In this document: positions 1 to 10,372 of the stretch, piece by piece
Numbering within the stretch: position 1 is the first letter of the stretch
Layout: every line of letters starts with the position of its first letter
Assembly (NCBI RefSeq): GCF_034344865.1
Contig: NZ_CP133774.1
Span: forward strand, 3,782,001 to 3,846,000
Reading direction: 5' to 3'
DNA length: 64,000 bases
From: Pseudomonas sp. 10S4
GTDB taxonomy: Bacteria > Pseudomonadota > Gammaproteobacteria > Pseudomonadales > Pseudomonadaceae
The notes under the pieces: generated by a model
Seen by the model: the letters and a program-made list of their open reading frames with translations, nothing else
The model's database searches: none
Told to the model about the DNA's origin: nothing
Made by a program: the position numbers and the translations under genes

Positions 1-603
1 TATTGCACCATCACCTCACCGGTCGATGGTGTGGTCGGTTTGCGCCAGGTCGATCCCGGCAATTACGTCACCACCGCGAGCACCACCGGTATTGCGGTGA
101 TTACCCAGATGACCCCGGCGACCGTGGTCTTCGCCGTGCCAGAAGATGACCTGGGGGCGATCAATCAGGCCATGGCCAAAGGCGCGGTGACGGTACTGGC
201 CTACGACCGTAACAAGCACAACCTGTTGGGCACCGGCAGCCTGCTGGCGCTGGACAATCAGGTCGATACCAGCACCGGTACGATCAAGGTCAAGGCGCAG
301 TTCGATGACTCGGGCAAGGCGCTGTTTCCCAATCAGTTCGTCAACGCCCGGCTCAAGGCCGACACCCTGACGCAAATCACGGTGGTGCCGACCCGGGCGA
401 TTCAGCACGGCAGCAAGGGCGATTTCGTGTTTGTGGTGGTCGATCCCGGCAACAAGGTCAGCCTGCGTAACGTCAAGACCGGGCCGGCCACGGGCGATGT
501 TTCGGCGATTCTCGACAATGGCGTGAAACAGGGCGAGCAGGTGGTCACCGAGGGCGCGGACAAACTGGATGACGGTTCTGCTGTGAAGGTCGTCACGCAG
601 TGA
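1..603 (+). CDS. muxA: RND efflux periplasmic adaptor subunit MuxA (5' end outside window)
   Basis: This is the C-terminal 200 residues of a membrane-fusion protein; the reading frame is already open at base 1, so the start lies upstream of the window. The first residues (TSPVDGVVGLRQVDPG) match the second lipoyl/barrel half of the MdtA/MuxA adaptor family, followed by the beta-barrel and membrane-proximal domain. Adaptors of this type link an inner-membrane RND pump to an outer-membrane channel. Two RND pump genes and an outer-membrane factor follow directly (13-bp gap to the next gene), the MuxABC-OpmB arrangement of Pseudomonas and the counterpart of E. coli MdtABC. The symbol rests on operon layout as well as sequence. 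Confidence 0.9.
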   Translation, partial: YCTITSPVDGVVGLRQVDPGNYVTTASTTGIAVITQMTPATVVFAVPEDDLGAINQAMAKGAVTVLAYDRNKHNLLGTGSLLALDNQVDTSTGTIKVKAQFDDSGKALFPNQFVNARLKADTLTQITVVPTRAIQHGSKGDFVFVVVDPGNKVSLRNVKTGPATGDVSAILDNGVKQGEQVVTEGADKLDDGSAVKVVTQ

Positions 604-616
604 GGGATGGCCAGTC

Positions 617-3600
617 ATGAACGTCTCGCGGCCCTTTATCGAACGCCCGGTGGCCACCACATTACTGATGGTGGCCGTGCTGTTGCTGGGCATGCTCGGT
701 TATCACCTGCTGTCGGTTTCGGCGCTGCCGGAAGTGGATTATCCGACGATTCAGGTTTTCACCCAGTATCCCGGCGCGAGCCCGGAGGTGATCAGTTCGT
801 CGATCACCGCGCCGCTGGAACGTCAGCTCGGCGAGATGCCGGGCCTCAAGTCGATGAACTCCACCAGTTCCGACGGCGCGTCGGTGGTGACCCTGCAATT
901 CGATTTGTCGCTGTCGCTGGATGTCGCCGAACAGGAAGTGCAAGCCGCGATCAACGCTGCCGGGACTTTCCTACCGGCCAACCTGCCGTATCCGCCGGTC
1001 TACAGCAAGGTCAACCCGGCCGATGCCCCGGTGCTGACGCTATCGCTGACCTCTGACGTGCTGCCGCTGACCAAGGTCGAAGACCTGGCCGACACCCGTC
1101 TGGCGCAGAAAATTTCGCAGATCACCGGGGTTGGCCTGGTCACCATCAGCGGCGGCCAGCGCCCGGCGGTGCGGGTCGAGGCCAACACCTCGGCGCTGAA
1201 TAATCTGGGGTTGTCCATCGACGACCTGCGCACCTCGCTGGGCACCGCCAACGTCAACCAGGCCAAGGGCAACATCGACGGCAAGTACCAGGCCTACTCC
1301 ATCGGCAGCAACGACCAGTTGCAGTCGGCCGAGGAATACCGTGATCTGGTGATCGCCTACAAAAACGGGGCGCCCATTCGCTTGTCGCAGATCGCCAGCT
1401 CGACCCAGGGTCCGGAAAACCCGCGTCAGGCGGCCTGGACCGACAGCACGCCATCGATTGTCCTTAATATTCAGCGCCAGCCCGGTGCCAACGTGATCGA
1501 CGTCGTCGACCGGGTGCAGCAACTGTTGCCCAAACTGCGCGCCAGTTTGCCGGCCACCCTCAAGGTCGCCGTACTCACTGACCGCACGCAAACCATCCGC
1601 GCTTCGGTCACCGACGTGCAGTACGAACTGGGCGTAGCGGTGCTGCTGGTGGTAATCGTGATTTTCCTGTTCCTGCGCAATTTACCCGCGACGATCATTC
1701 CAGCCGTGACCGTGCCGCTGACGCTGATCGGCACTTTGGCGGTGGCCTATGGGTTTGGATTTTCGCTGAACAACCTGACGCTGATGGCGCTGACCATTGC
1801 CATCGGTTTTGTGGTCGATGACGCCATCGTCATGATCGAAAACATCACGCGCTACATCGAGGCCGGCGACTCGCCGATGGAAGCCGCGCTCAAGGGCTCG
1901 GAGCAGATCGGTTTCACCATTATTTCGCTGTCGATAGCGTTGATCGCGGTGATGATTCCGCTGCTATTCATGGGGGATGTGGTGGGACGGCTGTTTCGCG
2001 AATTCGCCATGACGGTGGCGGTGACCATCGTCATCTCGGCGCTGATTTCCCTGACGCTGACGCCGATGATGTGTTCGCGGATGCTCAAGCATAAAAAGGA
2101 AGAGCGCCGGGTCGATTTCTTCGACCGCATCAACGGCTATTACGTCAAAGGCCTGGACTGGGTGCTGGTGCATCGGGGCCTGACGTTGATCTCCGTGGTG
2201 ATCACTGCGGTGCTGACCCTGCTGATCATTGTGATCATGCCAAAGGGCTTCTTTCCCGAGCAGGACACCGGGCTGATCCAGGGTATTTCCCAGGCGTCAC
2301 CGACCATCTCCTTCCAGCAGATGCAGGTTGAACAACAACGGTTGGCGGCGCGGATTTTGAAGGACCCGGCGGTGGCGAGCCTGTCATCCTTCGTCGGCAT
2401 CGATCAAACCAACCCGACGATCAACCAGGGCAACCTGCTGATCAACCTCAAGCCCCACGGCGATCGTGACAACAGTGCAGCGGTGATTCGCCGGCTCTCC
2501 GACGCCAATGCCGACGACGCCGGGATTCGCTTGTACCTGCATAGCGTGCAGGACCTGACCCTCGATGCCACGGTATCGACCACCAGTTATCGCCTGGGCT
2601 TGCAGGCCACCGATCCTGACGAGCTGGAGCAGTGGACCACCAAACTGCTGGCGGCGATCAAGCAGGACCCGATGTTCACCGATGTGCAAAGCCAGGCGAT
2701 GCAGTTCGGCAATCAGCTCCAGCTCAACTTCGACCGCGCCACCGCGTCGCGCTTGGGCGTCACGCCGCAGGCCATCGACGACGTGCTGTACGACGCCTTC
2801 GGCCAGCGTCAGGTCTCGACCATCTACACCCAGCTCAACCAGTATCACGTGGTGATTGCCACCGATCATCCGCCACGCAATCTGGCGGACTTGCTGACCG
2901 GACTGTACGTGGACATCCCGTCCGGCGGCGTGGCGCCACTGTCGAGCATGGCGACCATGCAAGTGATCCGCACGCCGGTCACCATCAATCGCCTGGGGCA
3001 ATTCCCCTATGCCGATGTCTCGTTCAACCTGGCCCCCGGCCAGACCCTCGGCGCTGCCGTCACCCGGCTCAAGGACATCGAAGCCCAGGCCGGGCTGCCG
3101 CTGTCGGTGCAGGCAAACCTGGAAGGGGCGGCGGCAACCTTTGAGGCGTCGCTGTCCAACCAGGTGTTTCTGGTGCTGGCCGCTGTCGTCGTGGTGTACC
3201 TGATGCTGGGGATTCTCTACGAGAGTTTCGTGCACCCGATAACGATTCTCTCGACCTTGCTGTCCGCTGCACTGGGGGCGTTGCTGGCGTTGCTGATCAC
3301 CGGCACGCAGTTCGACATCATCGGCCTGATCGGCATTGTGTTGCTGATCGGGATCGTGATGAAGAACGGCATCATGATGGTCGACTTCGCCCTGGAACTG
3401 GAGCGCGAGGGCGGGCTGGACCCGGTGGCGGCGATTCGTCAGGCCGCCGAGTTACGGTTTCGACCGATCCTGATGACCAGCATGGCCTCGCTGTTTGGTG
3501 CGGTGCCTTTGGCGCTGGGCACCGGGATCGGCTCTGAACTGCGCCATCCACTGGGGATCGCGATCATTGGCGGGCTGCTGCTGAGCCAATTGCTGACGCT

Positions 3601-3697
3601 GTTTTCCACGCCGGTGATTTTCCTCGCCATGCACAGTCTGGAGCGGCGTTTCAGTCGGCGCCAGCCGGTGGTCGAGGCCTATCGCGATGAACCTTAG
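617..3697 (+). CDS. muxB: Multidrug efflux RND permease subunit MuxB
   Basis: This is a full-length RND permease (1026 residues, the usual size), an inner-membrane proton/drug antiporter. The N-terminus ([17 protein letters not shown]) is the MdtB-type first membrane helix. Two periplasmic porter halves and 12 membrane helices follow. The TM4 proton-relay pair is intact at about residues 401-402 ([11 protein letters not shown]). The FxxPxF-like segment and the [12 protein letters not shown] stretch near the C-terminus are also present. A GAGGG ribosome site sits before the ATG. The stop overlaps the next RND gene by 11 bp, so the two pump subunits are translationally coupled, as expected for a heteromultimeric pump. 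Confidence 0.95.
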   Translation: MNVSRPFIERPVATTLLMVAVLLLGMLGYHLLSVSALPEVDYPTIQVFTQYPGASPEVISSSITAPLERQLGEMPGLKSMNSTSSDGASVVTLQFDLSLSLDVAEQEVQAAINAAGTFLPANLPYPPVYSKVNPADAPVLTLSLTSDVLPLTKVEDLADTRLAQKISQITGVGLVTISGGQRPAVRVEANTSALNNLGLSIDDLRTSLGTANVNQAKGNIDGKYQAYSIGSNDQLQSAEEYRDLVIAYKNGAPIRLSQIASSTQGPENPRQAAWTDSTPSIVLNIQRQPGANVIDVVDRVQQLLPKLRASLPATLKVAVLTDRTQTIRASVTDVQYELGVAVLLVVIVIFLFLRNLPATIIPAVTVPLTLIGTLAVAYGFGFSLNNLTLMALTIAIGFVVDDAIVMIENITRYIEAGDSPMEAALKGSEQIGFTIISLSIALIAVMIPLLFMGDVVGRLFREFAMTVAVTIVISALISLTLTPMMCSRMLKHKKEERRVDFFDRINGYYVKGLDWVLVHRGLTLISVVITAVLTLLIIVIMPKGFFPEQDTGLIQGISQASPTISFQQMQVEQQRLAARILKDPAVASLSSFVGIDQTNPTINQGNLLINLKPHGDRDNSAAVIRRLSDANADDAGIRLYLHSVQDLTLDATVSTTSYRLGLQATDPDELEQWTTKLLAAIKQDPMFTDVQSQAMQFGNQLQLNFDRATASRLGVTPQAIDDVLYDAFGQRQVSTIYTQLNQYHVVIATDHPPRNLADLLTGLYVDIPSGGVAPLSSMATMQVIRTPVTINRLGQFPYADVSFNLAPGQTLGAAVTRLKDIEAQAGLPLSVQANLEGAAATFEASLSNQVFLVLAAVVVVYLMLGILYESFVHPITILSTLLSAALGALLALLITGTQFDIIGLIGIVLLIGIVMKNGIMMVDFALELEREGGLDPVAAIRQAAELRFRPILMTSMASLFGAVPLALGTGIGSELRHPLGIAIIGGLLLSQLLTLFSTPVIFLAMHSLERRFSRRQPVVEAYRDEP

Positions 3698-6600
3698 CGC
3701 GCCCTTTATCCAGCGTCCTATTGCCACCACATTGCTGGCAGTCGGGTTGGCGCTGTTTGGTGTGCTGGCGTTCAATCTGTTGCCGGTGGCGCCGCTGCCG
3801 CAGGTGGATTTCCCGACCATCAGTGTGCGCGCATCATTGCCGGGAGCAGACCCGAGTACCGTGGCGTCGTCGGTAGCCACGCCACTGGAACGCCAGTTCG
3901 GGCAAATCGCCGGGGTCACCGAGATGACGTCGTCCAGTTCGCTGGGGGCGACACGCATCACCCTGCAATTTGACCTTAATCGTGACATCGACGGCGCCGC
4001 CCGGGATGTTCAAGCGGCGATCAACGCTGCGCGCAGCAGCTTGCCCAGCGACTTGTCCGGCAACCCGACCTACCGCAAGGTCAACCCGGCCGACTCGCCG
4101 ATCCTGATCCTCAGCCTGACCTCCGACAGCGCCACCCGCGGGCAAATGTATGACGTGGCCTCGACCTTGCTGGAGCAGCGTTTGCTGCAGACTACCGGGG
4201 TCGGCGATGTGACGGTGGGGGCGCGTCTTTGCCGGCGGTGCGGATTGATCTCAATCCGGACCGGCTCAATCGCTACGGCGTCAGCCTGGAGCAGGTGCGT
4301 CAGGTGATTCAGGCGGCCAACGTCAACCTGCCCAAGGGCACGGTGTCGGTGGGCGATCAGTCTTACGGCCTGAAAGCCAACGACATGCTTTACCAAGGCG
4401 CGGACTACGGGCCGTTGGTGGTCAAGCAAAGCAACGGCGATCTGGTGCGTATCTCGGACTTGGGCGATGTCACCGAGGATGTCGAGGACCTGCGCAACTT
4501 CGGTCTGTCCAACGGCAAACCGGCGGTGCTGCTGGTCGTGTTCAAGCAACCGGGGGCCAACGTCATCGACACCGTGGATGCGGTGAAGGCTGAGCTGCCG
4601 TTTCTCCAGAGTTCGATTCCGTCGTCGATCAAGATCAACACCCTGATGGACCGCACCACCACCATCCGGGCGTCGCTACGGGATGTCGAGTTGACGCTGA
4701 TGATCTCGATTGCCTTGGTCACGTTGGTGACTTTCGCGTTTTTCCGCGACTGGCGCAGCACGCTGGTGCCGGCCATCGTGGTGCCGCTGTCGCTGCTCGG
4801 CACGTTTGGCGCGATGTATTTTCTGGGCTACAGCCTGAACAACTTGTCGCTGATGGCGCTGACCATTTCCACAGGCTTTGTGGTGGACGATGCCATCGTG
4901 GTCGTCGAGAACATCATGCGTCACCTGGAGAAGGGCGAAAGCCGGATGCAGGCGGCACTGGCCGGCGCGCGGGAAGTCGGGTTCACCGTGATGACCATCA
5001 GCGTCTCGCTGGTGGCGGTGTTCATTCCGTTGCTGCTGATGGGCGGGATTGTCGGGCGGTTGTTTCGCGAGTTCTCGATTTCGCTGTCGGTGGCCATCGT
5101 TATTTCGATGGTGGTTTCGCTGACGGTGACGCCGATGCTGTCCAGTGTACTGCTGCGTACTAAAGAGCAGGCCGCCAGCGACAGTGATCACCCGGATTCG
5201 CGCTTCCATCGCTTCTATGACCGCACCCTCGGCTGGGTGATCGAGCATTCGTTTCTGATGGGCCTGACCACTTTGCTGGTGATCGTGCTGGCGTGTGTGC
5301 TGTATGTGCTGGTACCCAAGGGTTTCTTCCCACAGGAAGACACCGGGCGCATGTCCGGCAGCATCATTGCTTCCCAGAGTATTTCGTTCGGTGCGATTCA
5401 GTCGAACTTCAGCGACATCAACCGCAAGGTCCTGAGCAATCCGAATGTCGAGACGGTCGGCGGGTTTGTCGGCGGTGGCGGGGGGATTGGCGGGGCGGTC
5501 AACAGTGCGCAGTTGTTCATCACCCTCAAATCCCTGTCTGACCGCAAGGACAGCGCCGATCAGGTCATGGCCCAGGTGCGCAAAACCCTCGGCGACATGC
5601 CCGGCACCCGCCTGTATTTACAGTCGGCCCAGGACATCACCGTAGGCGGCCGACAGAGCGGGGCGCAGTATCAATACACCATGACCGCTGATGACCAGAG
5701 CACCCTCGACGAATGGGTGCCCAAGGTGGTGGCGGTGCTGCACACCTTGCCCCAACTGACTGACATCAACACCGATCAGCAGGACAACAGTCTAATGGCC
5801 AGCGTGATCGTCAATCGCGACGCGGCTGCGCGTTTGGGGGTGAGCATGTCGGCCATCGATCAGACGTTGTACGACGCTTTCGGCCAACGTCAGGTCTCGA
5901 CTATCTACCGCTCGGCCAACCAGTATCACGTGGTGATGGAAGTGGCGCCGCCGTACTGGTCCGACCCGGCGGCGCTCAAGGGGATTTATGTGCCCGTCGG
6001 CAAGGCCGCCGCCACTACCAAAGGCAGTGCGGCGGCGCCTAACCTCAGTGCCACCGCCAAGCAACAGTTGGTCCCGCTGTCGGCGATTGCCGACTATTCG
6101 GTGGGCCGCACGGCGATTTCCATCAGCCATCAGGGCACCTTTCCGGCGGTCACGGCCTCGTTCAACCTCGTCTCCGGCGTGTCCATCGGTCAGGCGACGG
6201 CGCTGGTGGAGAACGCCGTGGCGCAGTTGCGAATGCCAGCAAGCATCGTTGGCCAGTTCGCCGGCACGGCGCAGGTGTTCCAGTCGTCGGTGGCCAATGA
6301 GCCGTTGCTGATCGTCGCGGCGCTGCTGTCGGTGTATGTCGTGCTGGGCATGCTTTACGAGAGCCTGGTGCACCCGTTGACGATCCTCTCGACCCTGCCG
6401 TCCGCCGGGGTCGGTGCGCTGATTGCATTACTGCTGACCGGTACCGAACTGTCGATCATTGCGCTGGTGGGGGTGATTTTGCTGATTGGTATCGTCAAGA
6501 AAAACGCGATCATGATGATCGACTTCGCCATCACCGAGCGCCGGGAGTCCGGCCTGAGCGCCAAGGAAGCGATTCGCCGTGCGTGCCTGATCCGTTTTCG

Positions 6601-6808
6601 GCCGATCATGATGACCACCCTGGCGGCGATTCTCGGCGCATTGCCGCTGGTGCTGGGCATCGGCTATGGCTCCGAATTGCGCCGGCCCTTGGGGATTTCG
6701 ATTATTGGCGGATTGGTGTTCAGCCAGTTGCTGACGCTCTACACCACTCCGGTGATTTACCTCTGGCTCGACCGGGCGTCCCAGCGCCTGCGCCGCAAGG
6801 AGCAATAA
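3687..6808 (+). pseudogene. muxC: Multidrug efflux RND permease subunit MuxC, split by a one-base frameshift
   Basis: This is the second RND permease of the operon. From the ATG at 3687 the frame is MdtC/MuxC-like for about 177 residues (to [10 protein letters not shown]). It then runs out of frame and stops at 4307. The correct sequence continues from about 4222 in the -1 frame ([17 protein letters not shown]) to the stop at 6808. Adding one G to the five-G run at 4217-4221 restores [13 protein letters not shown] and an uninterrupted protein of about 1040 residues, the normal family length. The TM4 VVDDAIVVVEN motif is intact downstream. Either the gene is a recent pseudogene or the base is a homopolymer sequencing error; no other damage is visible. 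Confidence 0.85.
4217..4221 (+). other. Frameshift site in muxC (G run one base short)
   Basis: Five consecutive G are read where six would give the conserved VTVGGASLP junction. The change moves the frame by one base and nothing else in the gene is altered. Confidence 0.8.
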
Positions 6809-6848
6809 ATGAAGCTTCATGCATCCCTCGTAGAAACTGTCGAAAACC

Positions 6849-6940
6849 CTGTGGGAGCGAGCTTGCTCGCGAAGGCGCCAAATCAGTCGACATCTATGTT
6901 GAATGTTCAGCCGCTATCGCGAGCAAGCTCGCTCCCGCAG
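6849..6940. repeat. REPIN (REP doublet) inside opmB coding region
   Basis: Two inverted REP arms of the GTGGGAGCGAGCTTGCTCGC class face each other around a 45-bp centre. The forward frame is open through the whole element and encodes VGASLLAKAP and LSRASSLPQG, so it does not break the open frame. Confidence 0.9.
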
Positions 6941-7953
6941 GGGATTGTGGTGTTCATTCTGGCGGGTGTTTTCAGTATGGCGCTGAGCGGTTGCATGGTC
7001 GGCCCCGATTACCACAAGCCAGCCATCGAGCTGCCGATGACCTTCAAGGAAGGCAGTCAATGGCAGCGGGCGGAGGCCAATCCGCAGGGTGCGCTGGACA
7101 GCCAGTGGTGGCTGGCCTATCAGGATCCGGTCCTGAACGACCTGATCGCCCGTTCGGCCAAGGCCAACCAGTCGATCATCGCCGCTGAAGCCGCGTATCG
7201 CCTGGCGCAGGCGCAAGTGGCGTCGAGTCGCGCCGGGTTGTGGCCGACAGTGGGGGTCGGGCTTTCCGGGACGCGGGGTGTGGGCGGCAGCAGTTCCAGT
7301 TCCAGCACGACGACCACTGGCGTCAGCAGCAGTGGCGGTAGCGCCGGCGTTTCGCAATCGGTCAGCGCCACCCTGAGCGCCAGTTGGGAGCCGGATTTGT
7401 GGGGGCTGGTGCGACGAGGCATCGAGTCGAGCCAGGCCTCGCTGCAGTCGTCCGATGCGTTGCTGGCCGGGGTGCGCCTGTCCATCGATGCCAGCGTGGC
7501 TACCAACTACCTGGGATTGCGGCAACTGGACATGGATGTCGACCTGTTGCAGAAACAGCAGACCATCAATCAACAGTTGCTGGAGATGATTCAAGCGCAA
7601 ACGGTCCAGGGCACGGCAACCAACGACCAGTTACTGGTGGCTCAGGACCAGTTGGCCACGGTAATTGCCGACCTGCAAACCTCACAGCGCTCGCGAGAAC
7701 AGGCCGAACATGCACTGGCGGTGCTGGTGGGTGTGGCACCGGCGCAGTTCAATCTGCCCGCCGTGGACAGCTACAATTTTGTGCTGCCAATGCCGCCGCG
7801 AACCCTGCCATCAAGCCTGTTGCAACGACGCCCGGATGTGGTGTCTGCCGAGCGCGTGGCGGCGGCGGCGAACGCGAAAATCGGTGTCGCCGAAGCGGCG
7901 TTTTTCCCGACGCTGGACCTGACTGCCGAAGCCGGCTATCGCGGCACCGCGCT

Positions 7954-7958
7954 GGGGG
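7954..7958 (+). other. Frameshift site in opmB (G run one base short)
   Basis: Five G are read where six would restore GTALGGLFSVPNRIW. This has the same form as the muxC lesion. Confidence 0.8.
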
Positions 7959-8409
7959 ATTGTTCTCCGTGCCTAACCGCATCTGGACCCTCGGCCCGGC
8001 GCTGGCCGAAACCATTTTCGACGGCGGCGCGCGGGAGGCGGCGAAACAACAGGCCCAGGCCAGCTACGATCAGGATGTGGCCAACTATCGGGGGACAGTG
8101 CTCAGTGCCCTGCAAAACGTCGAGGACAATCTGTCGGCGATCAATCATCTGCACACCCAGGCCCAGGCCTTTGAACAGATGTATCAGCGCAATCAGCAGT
8201 TGTTCGGCAGCCAGGAGGCGCAACAACGCGCGGGTATTGTCAGTCAGCAAGCGGTGCTGACCCAGCAGTTGGTGTTGCTGCAAGCCGAACAGAACTGGCG
8301 CGACACCCAAGGGTTGCTCAGTCAGGGCAGCGTTGCGCTGTTCCAGAGCCTTGGCGGCGGCTGGCAAATGCCCGCGGATCACTGAGGCGCCTCGCTTCCC
8401 CTGCATCGC

Positions 8410-8436
8410 GCGCGTTATGCTTCGCGCACTTTTTTA
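8410..8436 (+). terminator. Weak intrinsic terminator after opmB
   Basis: A short GC stem (GCGCG/CGCGC, 8-base loop) is followed three bases later by a run of seven T. It sits between the opmB stop and the DUF808 gene. The stem is short, so it may be leaky. Confidence 0.4.
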
Positions 8437-8454
8437 TGTAGGGAAGCCTGACCC

Positions 8455-9369
8455 ATGGCAGGAAGCAGTTTGCTGGTGCTGATCGACGATATTGCCGCCG
8501 TACTCGATGATGTAGCGTTGATGACCAAAATGGCCGCGAAGAAAACCGCCGGCGTGCTCGGCGATGACTTGGCGCTCAATGCCCAGCAGGTCAGCGGCGT
8601 ACGCGCCGAACGGGAAATCCCGGTGGTTTGGGCCGTGGCCAAGGGCTCGTTTCGCAACAAACTGATTTTGGTGCCCTCGGCGCTGGCCATCAGCGCGTTC
8701 GTACCGTGGCTGGTCACGCCGTTGTTGATGGTCGGCGGTGCGTACCTGTGCTTCGAAGGGTTCGAAAAACTGGCCCACAAGTTTCTCCACAGCAAGGCTG
8801 AAGATGACGCCGGGCATGCCCAATTGGTCGAAGCCGTGGCTGATCCGGCGACCGATCTGGTGGCGTACGAACAGGACAAGATCAAAGGCGCGATTCGCAC
8901 CGACTTCATCCTTTCGGCGGAAATCATCGCCATCACCCTCGGCACCGTGGCCGACGCCACGTTGACCCAGCAAGTGATCGTGCTGTCCGGCATCGCCATC
9001 GTCATGACCATCGGCGTCTATGGCCTGGTGGCGGGCATCGTCAAACTCGACGATCTCGGCCTGTGGCTGACCCAGAAACCGGGACAAATGGCCAAAAGCA
9101 TCGGCGGGGCGATCCTGCGGGCGGCACCGTACATGATGAAAAGCCTGTCGGTGATTGGTACCGCTGCGATGTTTTTGGTCGGCGGCGGGATCCTGACCCA
9201 CGGCGTGCCGGTGGTGCATCACTGGATTGAAAGTGTCGGCGCGAGTGCGGGTGGGGCAGGGTTTATTGTGCCGGCGTTGCTGAATGCGGTGGCGGGGATT
9301 GTGGCGGGGGCGGTGGTGTTGGTGGGTGTTATGGCCGCCAGCAAAATCTGGAAATCCGTGAAAGGCTAA
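8455..9369 (+). CDS. DUF808 family inner-membrane protein (YedI-like)
   Basis: This protein of 304 residues is a full-length member of the DUF808/YedI family, whose biochemical role is unknown. It opens with [19 protein letters not shown], the conserved family start. A basic stretch ([18 protein letters not shown]) and several hydrophobic segments follow at roughly residues 75-105, 160-200, 235-255 and 275-295. An AGGGAAG ribosome site precedes the ATG. It is transcribed alone: a weak terminator lies upstream and a REPIN plus terminator downstream, and the next gene is on the other strand. The family call is firm; no function can be read from the context. Confidence 0.88.
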   Translation: MAGSSLLVLIDDIAAVLDDVALMTKMAAKKTAGVLGDDLALNAQQVSGVRAEREIPVVWAVAKGSFRNKLILVPSALAISAFVPWLVTPLLMVGGAYLCFEGFEKLAHKFLHSKAEDDAGHAQLVEAVADPATDLVAYEQDKIKGAIRTDFILSAEIIAITLGTVADATLTQQVIVLSGIAIVMTIGVYGLVAGIVKLDDLGLWLTQKPGQMAKSIGGAILRAAPYMMKSLSVIGTAAMFLVGGGILTHGVPVVHHWIESVGASAGGAGFIVPALLNAVAGIVAGAVVLVGVMAASKIWKSVKG

Positions 9370-9401
9370 AGCCTGATTATTTCCAGAGACCACCACAATC
9401 A

Positions 9402-9495
9402 AATGTGGGAGCGGGCTTGCTCGCGAAAGCGGTGTGTCAGTCAACATCTCTGTTGAATGTGAAGCCGCTTTCGCGAGCAAGCCCGCTCCCACATT
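9402..9495. repeat. REPIN downstream of the DUF808 gene
   Basis: Inverted REP arms (AATGTGGGAGCGGGCTTGCT and its complement) flank a 40-bp spacer. Outside the core the arms continue as an imperfect match (CACCACAA/TTTGTGGTG). It lies between two convergent genes. Confidence 0.9.
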
Positions 9496-9517
9496 GGGTT
9501 TGTGGTGTGGCCGGAAA

Positions 9518-9555
9518 TGAAAAGGCCATTCGATTCGCATCGAATGGCCTTTTTT
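9518..9555. terminator. Bidirectional intrinsic terminator between DUF808 gene and mlaA-like gene
   Basis: A 12-13 bp perfect stem (AAAGGCCATTCGA with complement, six-base loop) has T runs on both strands. It can end the rightward DUF808 transcript and the leftward hydrolase/mlaA-like operon. Confidence 0.85.
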
Positions 9556-9583
9556 GTTGCCGTCAGATTTTGTGCCGCCAGAG

Positions 9584-10372
9584 TTACTCGGCGATCTGCA
9601 ACTTGCGGGACTCGGTGTAGACGTAACGCACCTTCTCGTACTCGAACGGCGAGTTCAACTGGCCGTAGCGGAAGCTGGTCTGGTAGCGCTTGTCGATACC
9701 GCGCAGGACCCAGATTTCCGGGTGGTTTTCGCTGACTTTGGAGACGTTCAGGAAGTTGATCGCCGATTCTCCGGTGTAGTCGACGGCCAGGCCTGCGGTG
9801 TCGCGCAGGTTGGACGGGCCGAGGATCGGCAGGACGAAGTAGGCGCCGCCCGGTACGCCGTAGAAGCCCAGCGTCTGGCCGAAGTCTTCGCTTTGGCGCG
9901 GCAAGCCCATGGCGGTGGCCGGGTCCCAGAGGCCGGCGACGCCGATCGTGGTGTTGAGCAGCAGTCGCCCGGTTGTCTCCAACGAGCGATGACCCTTGAG
10001 CTGCAACAGACTGTTGAACAGGTTCGGCACGTCACCCAGGTTATTGAAGAAGTTGCTCACGCCGGTGCGCAGGAAGCTCGGGGTGATGTAGCGATAACCG
10101 TCGACCACGGGCAGGAACACCCATTGGTCGAAGCGGTAGTTGAAGTGGTAAACCCGGCGGTTCCACTCTTCCAGCGGGTCATAGACCGCCAGTGCGTTGA
10201 GCGTCGAGCGTTCGAATTCGCGTTGATCCAGCCCCGGGTTGAACTTGAGTTTGCTCAGCGGTTCCTTGAAGCCATCGTTGTCGATAACGACCGGTGCGTT
10301 GGCTTTGCTGTTGTCGGCTTGGGCGACGCCTGCACAGAGTAACGCTGCGAAAAGCAGGAGATATTTAGCCAC
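9584..10372 (-). CDS. MlaA/VacJ family protein lacking a lipobox
   Basis: This 262-residue MlaA (VacJ) homologue carries the family signatures DPLEEWNRRVYHFNYRFD (about residues 65-82), NFFNNLGDVPNLFNSLLQ and GLWDPATAMGL. MlaA proteins remove mislaid phospholipid from the outer leaflet of the outer membrane together with OmpC/F and pass it to MlaC. Unlike typical MlaA, its signal sequence ends ALLCAGVAQAD. The residues before Cys13 (A-L-L) do not form a lipobox, while VAQA/D fits signal peptidase I, so the mature protein is probably not lipidated. It overlaps the upstream hydrolase gene by 8 bp, so the two are coupled. It may be a paralogue of the main MlaA rather than the Mla partner itself. 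Confidence 0.85.
   Translation of the reverse strand: MAKYLLLFAALLCAGVAQADNSKANAPVVIDNDGFKEPLSKLKFNPGLDQREFERSTLNALAVYDPLEEWNRRVYHFNYRFDQWVFLPVVDGYRYITPSFLRTGVSNFFNNLGDVPNLFNSLLQLKGHRSLETTGRLLLNTTIGVAGLWDPATAMGLPRQSEDFGQTLGFYGVPGGAYFVLPILGPSNLRDTAGLAVDYTGESAINFLNVSKVSENHPEIWVLRGIDKRYQTSFRYGQLNSPFEYEKVRYVYTESRKLQIAE

Larger units (their letters stand above)
6809..8385 (+). pseudogene. opmB: Outer-membrane efflux lipoprotein OpmB, frameshifted and with a REPIN in its 5' coding region
   Basis: This is a TolC/OprM-type outer-membrane factor closing the mux operon. The ATG at 6809 touches the muxC stop and has AAGGAG six bases upstream. A lipobox (MALSGC) places the lipid-bearing Cys at residue 62 from that ATG. 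That is far too deep for a signal peptide, because a REPIN (6849-6940) is translated in the n-region. A GTG at 6947 would put the Cys at residue 16. The OEP repeats are normal until about 7958, where a five-G run (six expected) shifts the frame. The real sequence (GLFSVPNRIWTLGPALAETIF) continues to 8385. The repaired length is about 525 residues, or about 480-495 without the REPIN. Confidence 0.82.

Noticed and set aside
5480..5485. Run of six G in muxC as a further frameshift
   Set aside because: The frame is continuous through it; it shows that some six-G runs are read correctly.
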